In this document: piece after piece, positions 34,252-42,975 of the stretch
Layout of the letters: each line of letters opens with the position of its first letter
Position numbering within the stretch: the first letter of the stretch is position 1
Assembly (NCBI GenBank): GCA_045601405.1
Contig: JAZRZO010000061.1
Coordinates: 47,527 to 111,526 of the forward strand
Length of the DNA stretch: 64,000 nucleotides
Direction: 5' to 3'
Source: RGIG5612 sp045601405
GTDB lineage: Bacteria > Bacillota > Clostridia > Lachnospirales > Lachnospiraceae
The notes under the pieces: model-generated
The model's database searches: none
Seen by the model: only the letters and a program-made list of their open reading frames with translations
Told to the model about the DNA's origin: nothing
Position numbers and translations under genes: made by a program

Positions 34252-35746
34252 GAAAAAACTCATCATCATTATCGCATCTGCCGCCGGCGCTTTAGCCGTG
34301 CTTCTTATTGTGCTCTTCGCAACGGGAGTCTTCGGAAAAAAAGCTGTTAATGTTTATCCCGTATCAGCCTTTGCCATGGATGGAATGATCTGGCAGACAG
34401 ATGAATCCTCCGGCTATGTTCGCGTTGAGGGTATCCAGAATGTGGAGCTGTCCACAACCCAGATTGTAAATGAGATATACGTATCCCCCGGCCAGCATGT
34501 CGAGGCCGGAGACGCCATACTGTCCTATGACACCACCCTGTCCGACCTGGCGCTGGAAAGATCCGCCCTTGATATCAGCAAGGCTGAGCTGGCCCTTAAC
34601 AGAGCCTATGGACAGCTGAGCTATCTTAACTCCCTGTCTCCCTCATCAGATGTGCTTATAGAGCCGGATAACTCCTGGATAAAATATGACCCTGTTGCCA
34701 CCCCCTATCTGCTTAAAGGAACAGGGACGCAAACAGACCCTATGTTTTATATGGTAGACGACTCCAATGTCTTTGATAATGCCTTCTTTTCAGGCATCAT
34801 CCCCCCGGGCGCAGGCGAGACCTACATAGTTTTCCTCACCAGAAAGAACAACGCTGTCAATGCGCCGATACAAAAATCCTTTTCGCTCATCATTTATCCT
34901 AAGGACGGCGGCTACGCATTCAAACCGTTTGATGCTTTCATCCCTGCGGATATAGAAAAGTACGACAAGCCTGCCGACCCGTATTACGAACACACAGGCT
35001 CGGAATATAACGCTGAAGAACTTGCAAGGCTCAGGGCAAGGGCCGCTCACGATGTACGCGAGTGTGAGATAAGGCTTCAGAGAACAAAGCTCGATCATCA
35101 GAAAAAGCTGGTCGAGAAATCCGACAATGTGGTCCGCGCAACCACAGCAGGAACAGTAAATATCGTCCGTGATCCGGGCGCGGCACTTTCCCAGTCCAAA
35201 CCTGTAGTGGAGATCGCCTCCGGCGGCGGATATTTTGTCGACCTGAATGTCTCTGAATTCAAATTAAAAGAGATACATAAAGGTGATAAGGTTACTATAA
35301 CCTCTTATTCCACCGGAAAAGAATGCGAGGGTACGATTGCTTCCATTTCTAAAATACCCTCCGCCGCCAAAGATGAAACGTCATTCAGTGACAACCCGAA
35401 TGTTTCCTACTATCCGTACACGGTATTTGTTCCCCCGGGAGCGTACCTCAGCGCAGGCGACTATGTCCGCGCGCAGGTATCCTCTGAAGATGGAGAAAAA
35501 GACTCCTTATATCTGGAAAAAATGTTTGTGCTGCGTGAAAAGGGCAAGTCTTATATCTATATACAGGACGAAAACGGAAAGCTTAAAAAGAAAGAGATCA
35601 AGACAGGAAGGATGCTGCTGGGCAACCTGATACTGATAAAGGACGGCCTTTCCGGATCCGACCTGATAGCCTTTCCCTACGGCAAGGACCTTAAGGACGG
35701 CGCTCCGTGCAGAGAGATGTCTCCTGAAAGCCTGTATGAGAATTAA
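34238..35746 (+). CDS. Membrane-anchored adaptor subunit (HlyD/MacA family), large
   Basis: A 502-residue protein with one N-terminal anchor (LIIIIASAAGALAVLLIVLF). VNEIYVSPGQHVEAGDAILS and VVRATTAGTVNIVRDPGAAL are the two halves of the lipoyl-like domain, separated by an unusually long insert of about 250 residues containing a short helical hairpin and a Pro/Asp-rich section. YFVDLNVSEFKLKEIHKGDK begins the beta-barrel. I chose the ATG at 34238, which overlaps the ATPase gene by 14 bp. Together with the lipoprotein at 32685, this gives the operon two different adaptors. Confidence 0.85.
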   Translation: MLKDKKKLIIIIASAAGALAVLLIVLFATGVFGKKAVNVYPVSAFAMDGMIWQTDESSGYVRVEGIQNVELSTTQIVNEIYVSPGQHVEAGDAILSYDTTLSDLALERSALDISKAELALNRAYGQLSYLNSLSPSSDVLIEPDNSWIKYDPVATPYLLKGTGTQTDPMFYMVDDSNVFDNAFFSGIIPPGAGETYIVFLTRKNNAVNAPIQKSFSLIIYPKDGGYAFKPFDAFIPADIEKYDKPADPYYEHTGSEYNAEELARLRARAAHDVRECEIRLQRTKLDHQKKLVEKSDNVVRATTAGTVNIVRDPGAALSQSKPVVEIASGGGYFVDLNVSEFKLKEIHKGDKVTITSYSTGKECEGTIASISKIPSAAKDETSFSDNPNVSYYPYTVFVPPGAYLSAGDYVRAQVSSEDGEKDSLYLEKMFVLREKGKSYIYIQDENGKLKKKEIKTGRMLLGNLILIKDGLSGSDLIAFPYGKDLKDGAPCREMSPESLYEN

Positions 35747-35756
35747 AGAAAAATAA

Positions 35757-37004
35757 ATGAAAGAAAACATAGCACTGTCATTACAAAGTATATACAGCCA
35801 CAAGCTCCGTTCCCTGCTTACCATGCTGGGGATCATCATCGGCATAGCCTCGATAATCACCATAGTCTCCACTATAAAGGGGACAAATGAACAGATAAAG
35901 TCAAACCTCATCGGCGCGGGAAACAATGTGGTTACCGTTTCCCTGAGCAAGGATGACGGAAATTATGATCCGGCCTACTCTGATCTTCCGGCAGGTGTAA
36001 AGGTCTGCACCGAGGACGTAAGAAAATCCCTGCTTGACCTGGGCGGCGTATCGGATGCCGCACTCTACCTGTCCAGGGAATGGAGCGGGGGCGTTTTCTT
36101 CAGGAACAACACCTTCAGCGGAACGATGGTTGGCGCAGATGAAAACTATCTGCGCGTATACGGCTACACTGTTGATGAGGGAAGGGACTTCACGTCTGAT
36201 GATTTTAAAAAGAGGCGCAAGGTTGCCATAGTTGATACTGAAGCGACATCCTATCTGTTCGATGGTGAAGATCCTGTCGGCCAGACTATTGAGATCAGCT
36301 CAGAGCCGTTCATTATCATAGGTGTCGCGTCGCTCTCCTCCTCCGCCGATATCAAAATAGAGTCATTTAAGGATTATCAGATGTATACGCAGGAGACAGG
36401 CGGAAAGATCATCATCCCCGCCGACTGCTGGCCTATAGTATACAGATATGATGAACCTTACAGCGTGGCCGTAAAGTCGGTAAATACTGACGCGATGACC
36501 ACCGCCGGGACTAATGCGGCGGATGCTCTGAACAACGCTCTGGTAAGCGCTGAAGGCATCAAATATACCGCAAAAGACGTTCTGGAGCAGGCAGCCCAGA
36601 TACAGGAGCTTTCCGCGTCCACAAACCGCCAGCTTGTATGGATAGCAAGCATATCACTGCTTGTGGGTGGCATAGGCGTGGTAAACATCATGCTGGTATC
36701 CGTAACTGAGCGTACAAGGGAAATAGGTCTTAAAAAGGCCATAGGCGCCAGAAAAAAGAAGATATTGGTACAATTCCTTACGGAAGCGGCTGTTCTCACC
36801 TGCCTGGGCGGCATCATCGGAGCTATCGTTGGCATCGGGCTTTCGCTCCTGCTCTCCGTTTTTTCAGGCACGCCCACTGCCATCAGCGCTGCAGCATGCC
36901 TTATCGCTGTTGTATTTTCTATTGTAATAGGTATCGTATTCGGCCTTATCCCGGCCGTGAAGGCTGCCAATCTTAATCCTATAGACGCTCTCAGAAGGGA
37001 CTGA
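35757..37004 (+). CDS. MacB-like ABC transporter permease
   Basis: A 415-residue permease of the MacB/FtsX fold. The first helix is in KLRSLLTMLGIIIGIASIIT, a large extracytoplasmic domain follows (about residues 45-270), and three C-terminal helices contain GGIGVVNIMLVSVTERTREI and GLKKAIGARK, typical of MacB. It closes the adaptor-ATPase-adaptor-permease operon. Its end converges with the decayed pilin-like gene and overlaps it by 14 bp. Export of a peptide, lipid or antibiotic is likely; no substrate gene is adjacent. Confidence 0.93.
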   Translation: MKENIALSLQSIYSHKLRSLLTMLGIIIGIASIITIVSTIKGTNEQIKSNLIGAGNNVVTVSLSKDDGNYDPAYSDLPAGVKVCTEDVRKSLLDLGGVSDAALYLSREWSGGVFFRNNTFSGTMVGADENYLRVYGYTVDEGRDFTSDDFKKRRKVAIVDTEATSYLFDGEDPVGQTIEISSEPFIIIGVASLSSSADIKIESFKDYQMYTQETGGKIIIPADCWPIVYRYDEPYSVAVKSVNTDAMTTAGTNAADALNNALVSAEGIKYTAKDVLEQAAQIQELSASTNRQLVWIASISLLVGGIGVVNIMLVSVTERTREIGLKKAIGARKKKILVQFLTEAAVLTCLGGIIGAIVGIGLSLLLSVFSGTPTAISAAACLIAVVFSIVIGIVFGLIPAVKAANLNPIDALRRD

Positions 37005-37627
37005 GCTGCGCAATAGCTGCGCCGCCAAGTATGATCACGATGCCCGGAATAATGGTCATCAGGATACCTGTCGGTATGATACCGTCACGTGTGTTGGTAA
37101 AGCCGGCGGTTGCCACTTTTCCGGATGATGCGACCGTTCCGATCACACCCGTGTTAGTATCACCGCTCTTAATGGCCTTAATGTAATCTTCCTCATCCTC
37201 ACCTACGGTGTAATTCGCAGTCAGAGGAAGTCCTCGAATAATGATACTCTGGTCATGCTGCAGATAGAAATCCATGCCTGTAACCAGCTGTGTGCCCGTT
37301 ACGGTTGTCGGATTGTTCTGGCCTCGATTGGAAGCTCTGATTGCAGAGTTTATCCCTGAAGTAGTGCTTGCAAGACCATAGAAATAGCTGCTCCCGCAGT
37401 AACTGTAAAGATGAATGTTACGTTTGGAACCGTGTCTCCGGCATCCATGATAAGATATTTATTAAAGTTACAAGATGTGCCTGACACCTCTGTGCAGTCC
37501 GTACCACCGCCAGCAGGTGTAACCTGTGTGGCGGATCATCATCTGCAAGTACAGGTGCTGCAGCGCCGAATACAAGGCCGGCGGTCATTGTTAAGCCGGC
37601 AAACGTCTTTTGCCAAACTACCCTCAT
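36991..37627 (-). pseudogene. Small LPXTG-like pilin/adhesin domain protein, decayed
   Basis: Three frames are needed to read this gene of about 210 codons. The signal peptide is MRVVWQKTFAGLTMTAGLVF to VLADDD. After a frame change near 37530 comes NKYLIMDAGDTVPNVTFIFT, and after a second near 37380 comes FYLQHDQSIIIRGLPLTANY to FTNTRDG. The tail IPTGILMTIIPGIVIILGG is an LPXTG-like sorting signal with its membrane helix. This matches the Spy0128-type pilin isopeptide domain proteins of Firmicutes. Both frame changes are small indels, so surface display is probably lost. Confidence 0.75.
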
Positions 37628-37677
37628 ACAATTAAATTTATAACCAAATAAAATACTAACGCGATTGCGCTCGAAAG

Positions 37678-38223
37678 TCAGCCTAATTCTCTCCGGTTCA
37701 CATAGCTTTCCCCCTCTGGGGGAAGGCTATTGACAATTTCATTCAATATTTCTTCCGGCGTTCTACCTGCCTCATCTATTGTGATATCCGCATATTTTTC
37801 ATACAGCACCGTTCTCTCTTCAAACAGCTTTTCCATGCTCTGGCCGGGCCGGAGCACCACACCGCGCCCGTGGATATCGTCCAGCCGCTCTATCAGCACA
37901 TCATACGGCACTTTAAGATAGACCAGGATCCCGATGTCCCTGAAATGCCGCATTGCATTTTTGCCATAGACCGCGCTCCCTCCTGTTGCTATGACAGATC
38001 CCGATACGTCGATCCGGCTGTTCACGGAATCTTCAATACTGATAAATCCCTCAATCTCGCGTTTTTCTATTATCTCTTTCAGCAGCATGCCTGTTTCCTC
38101 CTGTATCAGGAGGTCAGAGTCCACAAAGCTAAATCCGAGAACTTTTGCAAGGATCACACCTATTGTGCTCTTCCCCGCCGCCGGCATCCCTATTAAAATA
38201 ATATTTCTTTTATTATGATCCAT
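37678..38223 (-). CDS. aroK: Shikimate kinase
   Basis: A 181-residue kinase that phosphorylates shikimate in aromatic amino acid synthesis. The P-loop is GMPAAGKST near residue 13, FVDSDLLIQEETGMLLKEI binds shikimate (Asp of DSD), VIATGGSAVYG is the second substrate motif and LRPGQ sits in the lid. The C-terminus (NSLPPEGESYVNRRELG) is translated from a copy of the type A repeat and is not family sequence. I chose the ATG at 38223; a TTG lies four codons upstream. Confidence 0.9.
   Translation of the reverse strand: MDHNKRNIILIGMPAAGKSTIGVILAKVLGFSFVDSDLLIQEETGMLLKEIIEKREIEGFISIEDSVNSRIDVSGSVIATGGSAVYGKNAMRHFRDIGILVYLKVPYDVLIERLDDIHGRGVVLRPGQSMEKLFEERTVLYEKYADITIDEAGRTPEEILNEIVNSLPPEGESYVNRRELG
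37703..37730. repeat. Type A repeat core inside the 3' end of aroK
   Basis: CTTTCCCCCTCTGGGGGAAGGCTAT is the central palindrome of the type A element found at 745, 5641, 52920 and 59007. Here it lies within the reading frame and supplies the last codons of AroK. Confidence 0.6.
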
Positions 38224-38290
38224 AGTAAGTCCCAATCCTTTTGATGCCCCGCCTGCCCGTCTGACGCCTCATCTTCTTACCGGCAATGTG

Positions 38291-39196
38291 TTATTCCAGT
38301 GGCGGCAGGCTGTGAATATCATAGTTGTCATAATAGATATCAAATGCCGTTTCCACATCTCCGGACAGCTCTATCAGCGCCCCTGCCTGAAACATCGTGG
38401 AAAGGTGTCCGGAGGGAGCCTTCCATGCAGCGTTAGACACTACCTCGAGCTTTTCATTCCCTATAGCGTTCGCCCTCAGTATCGTCTCTGCGCGAAACAT
38501 GAGCTCGCCCGTTGCTATGTGATAGTCACTCGATACGACAGCAAGCTTCTTTACTGACGGATAAAGAGATGTGAGTATATCGTATGAGAATATAGCGTTC
38601 TGCGCTGTGGTGATAGAATTATCTTCTATTATGATATGTCTTTTGCTGATCCCCTGTTCCTCAAGCCATTTTGCCATCTGTCCGGCTTCCGTGACGGAGC
38701 TGTTTCCGATGGCAGTTCCTCCCCCGGTGCATAAAACATACGCATTTTGATATTTTTGCAGACTGCGCAGCGCAACTTTAAGCCGCTCTGTAAGCTCCTC
38801 TTTCATTGTTCCGTCCGGATTCAGCTGAAAGCCCAGGACAACAATGCAGAGTTCGTTAGTATCGGGCAGGCCGTCAGGAAGAACTCCATAATGAACGGGC
38901 TGGCCGAGATCCGGGGAGGACCAGATATCCATTATCTTTTCCCAGCGCGCCCCGGCAACAGGGTCTGCAGATGACAGCTCCGCAAGCAGCTCGCCGATCC
39001 TGTTGTCCGCCTTTGACCCGTAAGTGCCGTGATCAATCGCGATCTCCTCTATTATGCTTTCTGCGAGCTTTGGATCGGCAGATGCTTTTTCCCTTTCTTC
39101 TTTACATCCTGAAATAAAAATGCTGATACAAAGCATCAGAACAAAAAAAGCAATGTAAAAATATATCGTTCTTCTTTTGGCCGCTATTTTCCTCAT
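38291..39196 (-). CDS. YdcF/SanA-like DUF218 lipoprotein
   Basis: A 301-residue protein. A signal segment ending SIFISGC suggests a lipoprotein. The DUF218 fold is recognised by ELCIVVLGFQLNPDG, LCTGGGTAIGNSSVTEAGQM, IIIEDNSITTAQNAIFS and LAVVSSDYHIATGELMF. Relatives (YdcF, SanA, ElyC) act in the envelope, some in polyprenyl-phosphate or barrier functions, but the reaction is unsettled. It follows no obvious operon partner; aroK is 55 bp downstream. Confidence 0.8.
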   Translation of the reverse strand: MRKIAAKRRTIYFYIAFFVLMLCISIFISGCKEEREKASADPKLAESIIEEIAIDHGTYGSKADNRIGELLAELSSADPVAGARWEKIMDIWSSPDLGQPVHYGVLPDGLPDTNELCIVVLGFQLNPDGTMKEELTERLKVALRSLQKYQNAYVLCTGGGTAIGNSSVTEAGQMAKWLEEQGISKRHIIIEDNSITTAQNAIFSYDILTSLYPSVKKLAVVSSDYHIATGELMFRAETILRANAIGNEKLEVVSNAAWKAPSGHLSTMFQAGALIELSGDVETAFDIYYDNYDIHSLPPLE

Positions 39197-39210
39197 CCCC
39201 CCTGTCTAAC

Positions 39211-39239
39211 CCGGTAAATAGAATCATTCCATTTACCGG
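39211..39239. promoter_or_regulatory. Inverted repeat upstream of the DUF218 gene
   Basis: CCGGTAAAT and ATTTACCGG form a perfect 9-bp inverted repeat with an 11-bp spacer, starting 15 bp upstream of the DUF218 gene's start. It may be an operator, or an end left by the adjacent transposon remnant. Confidence 0.4.
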
Positions 39240-39280
39240 AAAAGACGCTTTTACATAACAGGAGTATATCATATGGATTT

Positions 39281-39796
39281 TTATATATACACTATAGTTT
39301 TGACATCCTTACAGATTCTGTAAAGTGTTAGTTGGCAAAACCTCTGGCTGAAAATTGTTTGTGTTCCCTTAGCACCGTACCCGTTTAGTATCCGCAGCTG
39401 TGTTTCGTCAAGGTTATATTCAGAAGCTATTTTTGCCTCCCTAATCCTGTGGAATTCCTTTGATCCTGAAAATCCTGCAAATGCAACTTTCCCATCCAGC
39501 AGGTAGACATACTTCCTTGTTCCTGTTTCGTCTATGGTTTCATATACATGCCTGTGGCATTCCACTTCTCCGTATATGTTTTTCACCGTTGACTTGCGTA
39601 TGCCTTTGTCCCGGTATGCCTTCTTACCCCTCCTGTCATTTAGATGCCTGTCATACTCCTCCAGAAAATTCCCCGTAATCTCTGTCGTTAGACTGCAACA
39701 CTCACTGAATATTTTTTCTCTATCTCCTTGAAACTCAGTCCGTTTTCTTTTAATATCGATTCCATCATACAGTTCCTTTCGTATTTTTTCTGTCAA
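39281..39796 (-). pseudogene. ISLre2-family (UPF0236) transposase remnant
   Basis: An open frame of 171 codons whose first 100 resemble the N-terminus of UPF0236/ISLre2 transposases (FLEEYDRHLNDRRGKKAYRD, then KNIYGEVECHRHVYETIDE and KYVYLLDGK). The sequence then jumps to LDETQLRILNGYGAKGTQ, which corresponds to the central DGA region near residue 230-250 of the full protein, and ends shortly after. A full transposase is about 450-500 residues, so this is an internally deleted, truncated copy. It marks the edge of the accessory region. Confidence 0.7.
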
Positions 39797-39825
39797 TTAA
39801 ATACTAAGTTATTTCTGTATGATAT

Positions 39826-39856
39826 GGAAGAGGTTTCGGCCTCTTCCTTTTATTTT
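39826..39856 (+). terminator. Intrinsic terminator
   Basis: GGAAGAGG and CCTCTTCC around a TTTCGG loop, followed by TTTTATTTTT. It has no plus-strand gene upstream, so it may be left over from the IS or from the region as it was before the island inserted. Confidence 0.65.
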
Positions 39857-39880
39857 TGCCAATTAAAATTTTACTCTATG

Positions 39881-39901
39881 CGGAGAGGGTGGGATTCGAA
39901 C
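39881..39901 (-). repeat. Left attachment-like copy of the tRNA-Ser(UGA) 3' end
   Basis: These 21 bases are identical to 43537-43557, the 3' end of the intact tRNA-Ser (acceptor strand, T-arm and part of the T-loop). The match ends at 39902. Only the tRNA 3' end is duplicated, and it lies in the direction expected for integration at a tRNA 3' end. Confidence 0.8.
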
Positions 39902-40195
39902 TGAATCTCAAAAGTCCCTAAAACCCAATAAAATCAAGGAGAAACGCCTGTCCGAGGTCGCCAAGCAACACGGTTGGTAACACAAATACTATTTCGGTTC
40001 ATAATTTTCCTGAAATCATTAGCGTTAAGCCCAAAATAAAGATATTTTAAACTTGACTCTTTTATCATTTTTATATAATTCCGGACGCAATAACAGCACA
40101 TGGCGCATTGTGATTCCCGACAGAATTCACAATATAAAGAATGGAGAAATTGGTGATCTTATTTAACAAAGCAGCACCGGAAAAAGCTGCATCTG
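39902..40195. other. Island left margin without a recognisable gene
   Basis: No complete gene is visible. A plus-strand stretch near 40106-40165 reads IVIPDRIHNIKNGEIGDLI before a stop codon and looks like the C-terminal tail of a lost protein that I cannot identify. The base composition is A+T-rich compared with the core regions. Confidence 0.5.
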
Positions 40196-41536
40196 TTATA
40201 GAAACGGCACCATATATACCGGAATATAGTTAATGCCATTCTCACGCTTATAATCTTTTGTATGCGCAACATATTTTTCACCTATTCGTCTACTAAACTT
40301 TTCACAAAACATATCCAATGACTTGTGTCCCCTGTAATTTCCTGACTTTACCTCCATAGGACATATCTTGTTTCCTACAGAAGTCAGAAAATCTATTTCA
40401 TACAAATGATTAGACGAATCGCTCTCCATCGTGTAATAGAATAGATTATTCCCCTTGGCAACAAGCATCTGGGCAACGACATTTTCGTAGACATAACCTA
40501 AATTGACTTCCTGTTTATCCGAAAGCAGTTTGTTATAAATTGTATTCTCAGTATAATTCTTGTCCCGAAACGCAAGCGTCACAAACAATCCGACATCGGA
40601 TGTAAATAACTTATATCTGCCCGCCTCCTTTTCCAGTGCCATTCCGACTCCGGGGTTATTTGCATGATACGCTATATTAACCGTGTAGGAAGAAATCATA
40701 TCCGGCAACAAATCACGAACCTTTTCTGAACGCGTGCCTTCTCTCGCACTTGATAATACATACCGCGATGCATTACCGGTCAGATTAGCAGGTATAGCAT
40801 CATACATATCACCAGCCAAACCAGAGGAATCAATCTTAGTAAAATCCTCTTCGTAAAGATCTATTATCTCCCTTTTTGTCTCATCTACAGCTTGCAGATT
40901 ATTCTGTTCTAAATATGTCTCTATAGCCTGCGGCATTCCTCCGATCAACATATACAACCTGAATGTCCGCATAAGATTTCTGTGGATTGCATTTCCTGCC
41001 GGTTGCTTTTTCTCCAAAAGCATTTTGATCGTCCCGGCAGAAATCCTATCGCCAATCGCCCACAGAAACTCCTCAAAATCCATGGGATACATAGATATTT
41101 TATGTTCTTCGCTCGGAATTAAAATATCCTTTGTGTTCTTCTTGATCGATATGAGTGACCCTGTTTCGATATATTTATATCTACCATCAGCAACAAGGTA
41201 TTTGATTGCCTGCCTTGCTTTAGGAAGTAATTGAACTTCGTCAAAAATGATCACCGACTCATTCTCGTATAATCTGGTTCCGGTCAGTTGCTGCAACTGT
41301 AAAAAGAAGAAATCCAGATCATAAGTGTCATCAAATAAATCTTTGATTGCCCTACTGGCGTGGGCAAAATCGATCATGATATATGATTTAAACTCTCTTT
41401 TTGCGAAGTCTTCCACTATCGTGGATTTACCAACTCGCCTTGCTCCCTTGATCAACAAAGCGTATTTATCACTTCTGTTTTCTTTCCACTCAAGAATCTC
41501 ACTATAGATTTTTCTTTCAAATACAGGTTTCTCCAT
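40196..41536 (-). CDS. AAA ATPase with DUF4143 domain
   Basis: A 446-residue protein of the common AAA_14/DUF4143 family. The P-loop is IKGARRVGKST near residue 33, Walker B is SVIIFDEVQLLPKA and the arginine-finger-like sensor is ETGSLISI. The C-terminal DUF4143 part has a nuclease-like core (YEIDFLTSVGNKICPMEVKSGN, with D, E and K in the PD-(D/E)XK order). The family's role is unknown, and copy numbers are high in gut Clostridia and Bacteroidetes. AAAGGTGG precedes the ATG by eight bases. Three upstream iterons suggest dedicated control. It is the main cargo of the island. Confidence 0.88.
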   Translation of the reverse strand: MEKPVFERKIYSEILEWKENRSDKYALLIKGARRVGKSTIVEDFAKREFKSYIMIDFAHASRAIKDLFDDTYDLDFFFLQLQQLTGTRLYENESVIIFDEVQLLPKARQAIKYLVADGRYKYIETGSLISIKKNTKDILIPSEEHKISMYPMDFEEFLWAIGDRISAGTIKMLLEKKQPAGNAIHRNLMRTFRLYMLIGGMPQAIETYLEQNNLQAVDETKREIIDLYEEDFTKIDSSGLAGDMYDAIPANLTGNASRYVLSSAREGTRSEKVRDLLPDMISSYTVNIAYHANNPGVGMALEKEAGRYKLFTSDVGLFVTLAFRDKNYTENTIYNKLLSDKQEVNLGYVYENVVAQMLVAKGNNLFYYTMESDSSNHLYEIDFLTSVGNKICPMEVKSGNYRGHKSLDMFCEKFSRRIGEKYVAHTKDYKRENGINYIPVYMVPFL

Positions 41537-41567
41537 GCTTGAAACCACCTTTCAACGCAGAGTATAA

Positions 41568-41647
41568 CGCAAATCCCCATTAGTGTAAATACTTATTTCG
41601 CGCAAATCCCCATTCATCAGATGCGGCATTTTGCCCAAATCCCCATT
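41568..41647 (-). repeat. Three iterons with 33-bp spacing upstream of the AAA ATPase
   Basis: On the minus strand AATGGGGATTTGCG occurs at 41581-41568 and 41614-41601, and AATGGGGATTTGGG at 41647-41634. The spacing is exactly 33 bp each time, about three helical turns, so bound proteins would line up on one face. They lie 32 to 111 bp before the ATPase start codon. Confidence 0.75.
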
Positions 41648-41689
41648 CGCCTTATTATTGCACCAGTCAAAGAAGCTGTCCTTCTCCTT

Positions 41690-41805
41690 TTATTGCTTTC
41701 TGTTCTTACATCTCCTGCTCATTTCTCTTTTATACTTCTTGGATTTTTTTAATGCTTTGATCAGTACCTGAAATTCTTCCGGGGTATAAATGCTACTTTG
41801 AAAGT
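41690..41805 (-). pseudogene. C-terminal scrap of a transposon-associated protein
   Basis: The minus strand reads SIYTPEEFQVLIKALKKSKK followed by YKREMSRRCKNRKQ and a stop. It lacks a start and is followed on the plus side by AAAGTGAGCCAC repeats, which look like IS ends. I cannot name the parent gene with confidence. Confidence 0.4.
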
Positions 41806-41896
41806 GAGCCACTTTGGCTCAAAACGCTGACTTTAAAGTGAGCCACCCAATCATTACTCTGAATAAAAGATAAATCTTTATTCGGAGGGAAAATAA

Positions 41897-42184
41897 GGTG
41901 GTTATAACAATGCAAGATTATATGGGAAACTCACCAATCTTTTCCTAAACGAGCTTGCCAGCTGTAAGTTCGTCAAAGAGAAGAAAAATATCATCATGTT
42001 GGGAAATCCGGGCCGTGGGAAGACACATATGGCAATCGGACTGGCTCTGAAGGCCTGCTCCATGGGCATGACGGTTCTTTTTAAAAACGCAGCCTCCCTT
42101 TCAACGGAGCTGTCCGAAGCGAGAGACAATTACGTTCTCGGAAAACCGGAGAAATGTATCCAACGGGCGGATCTTCTGATCTGA
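41897..42184 (+). pseudogene. IstB-like transposition ATPase fragment (IS21 family)
   Basis: The frame reads LNELASCKFVKEKKNIIMLG then NPGRGKTHMAIGLALKACSM and ends QRADLLI at a stop. This is the Walker A part of an IS21 IstB helper ATPase. About 90 N-terminal residues and the C-terminal third (starting at the DELG Walker B) are missing. Two AAAGTGAGCCAC motifs at 41801 and 41835 may be remnants of the IS end. The fragment is not functional. Confidence 0.75.
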
Positions 42185-42318
42185 ATATTCTTGTGCGGTA
42201 GCACCGCAAATCCGGCAGACGGGAAACCGTCTGTCCGGATCGCGGAAACCGCATATGGCGAGTTTACTCGCGTAATGCTTTATCTAAGCCATAGACCTCT
42301 CTCATAGAAATATCATGT

Positions 42319-42549
42319 TCAGCGTCTATGCTTTTGATTGTAGTATTTGTATCTGAACTCATATGTGGATTTATATGGCTTAAAACTATCTGCAACAGGC
42401 AGTCGTTCATCTATTGCTACAAAGATATCATCGACAAGTCTGTCTGCGGCATCTGGGTTTTTCAGTTCATTTGAAATATAATCTGTTATCTCGCCTAGGT
42501 CGTCATAGAACATAGGCAAAAACGTCAGTTCAAAATTATCTTGCAGCAT
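42319..42549 (-). CDS. RelE/ParE-type toxin, probably C-terminally truncated
   Basis: A 76-residue protein. LTFLPMFYDDLGEITDYISN, AADRLVDDIFVAIDERL and FKPYKSTYEFRYKYY match the first three quarters of a RelE/ParE toxin. The last residues NQKHRR do not fit the family's final beta strands, which normally carry part of the active site in about 25 more residues. Its start overlaps the antitoxin gene by 14 bp. Likely inactive or weakened, which would let the antitoxin decay later. Confidence 0.7.
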   Translation of the reverse strand: MLQDNFELTFLPMFYDDLGEITDYISNELKNPDAADRLVDDIFVAIDERLPVADSFKPYKSTYEFRYKYYNQKHRR

Positions 42550-42799
42550 CTATTCTCTCCTTAAGCATACTGTACACTTCATCTCTTGAATAACGGGAAT
42601 CGTCTTGCTGAGCTGCAATCTCTGCTTCCATAAGTGCACTATCGATGTTATTAGTCATACGAGAATATTCCTCCAGACTGAGCACAACCATTGCTCCATA
42701 ACCATTCTTAGTAAGGAATACAGGATTTCCAGTATTTACTATTTTCTCAATATCAGCAAACTTGTTTCTAAGATCTGAGACGGGTTTTATCTGAATCAT
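42536..42799 (-). CDS. Phd/YefM-type antitoxin
   Basis: An 87-residue protein. MIQIKPVSDLRNKFADIEKI and NPVFLTKNGYGAMVVLSLEE are the Phd/YefM DNA-binding N-terminal fold. The C-terminal helix should cover the toxin. AAGGAG lies nine bases before the ATG. It is the first gene of the toxin-antitoxin pair, in the island next to tRNA-Ser. Confidence 0.85.
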   Translation of the reverse strand: MIQIKPVSDLRNKFADIEKIVNTGNPVFLTKNGYGAMVVLSLEEYSRMTNNIDSALMEAEIAAQQDDSRYSRDEVYSMLKERIDAAR

Positions 42800-42975
42800 C
42801 TTGTTTTTCTCCTTTTATCATTATTTTATCTGTATTTTATCATAATAATGTCAAAAATCAAACTAAACTGTTTAATCGAATTTGACTAAATGAACGTTAT
42901 TTTGCGAAAAAAAGAACGAGCCACCTCTAAAAAATATAATTTATTATTGTAACATGTCTTAAATGTGCTTTATGA

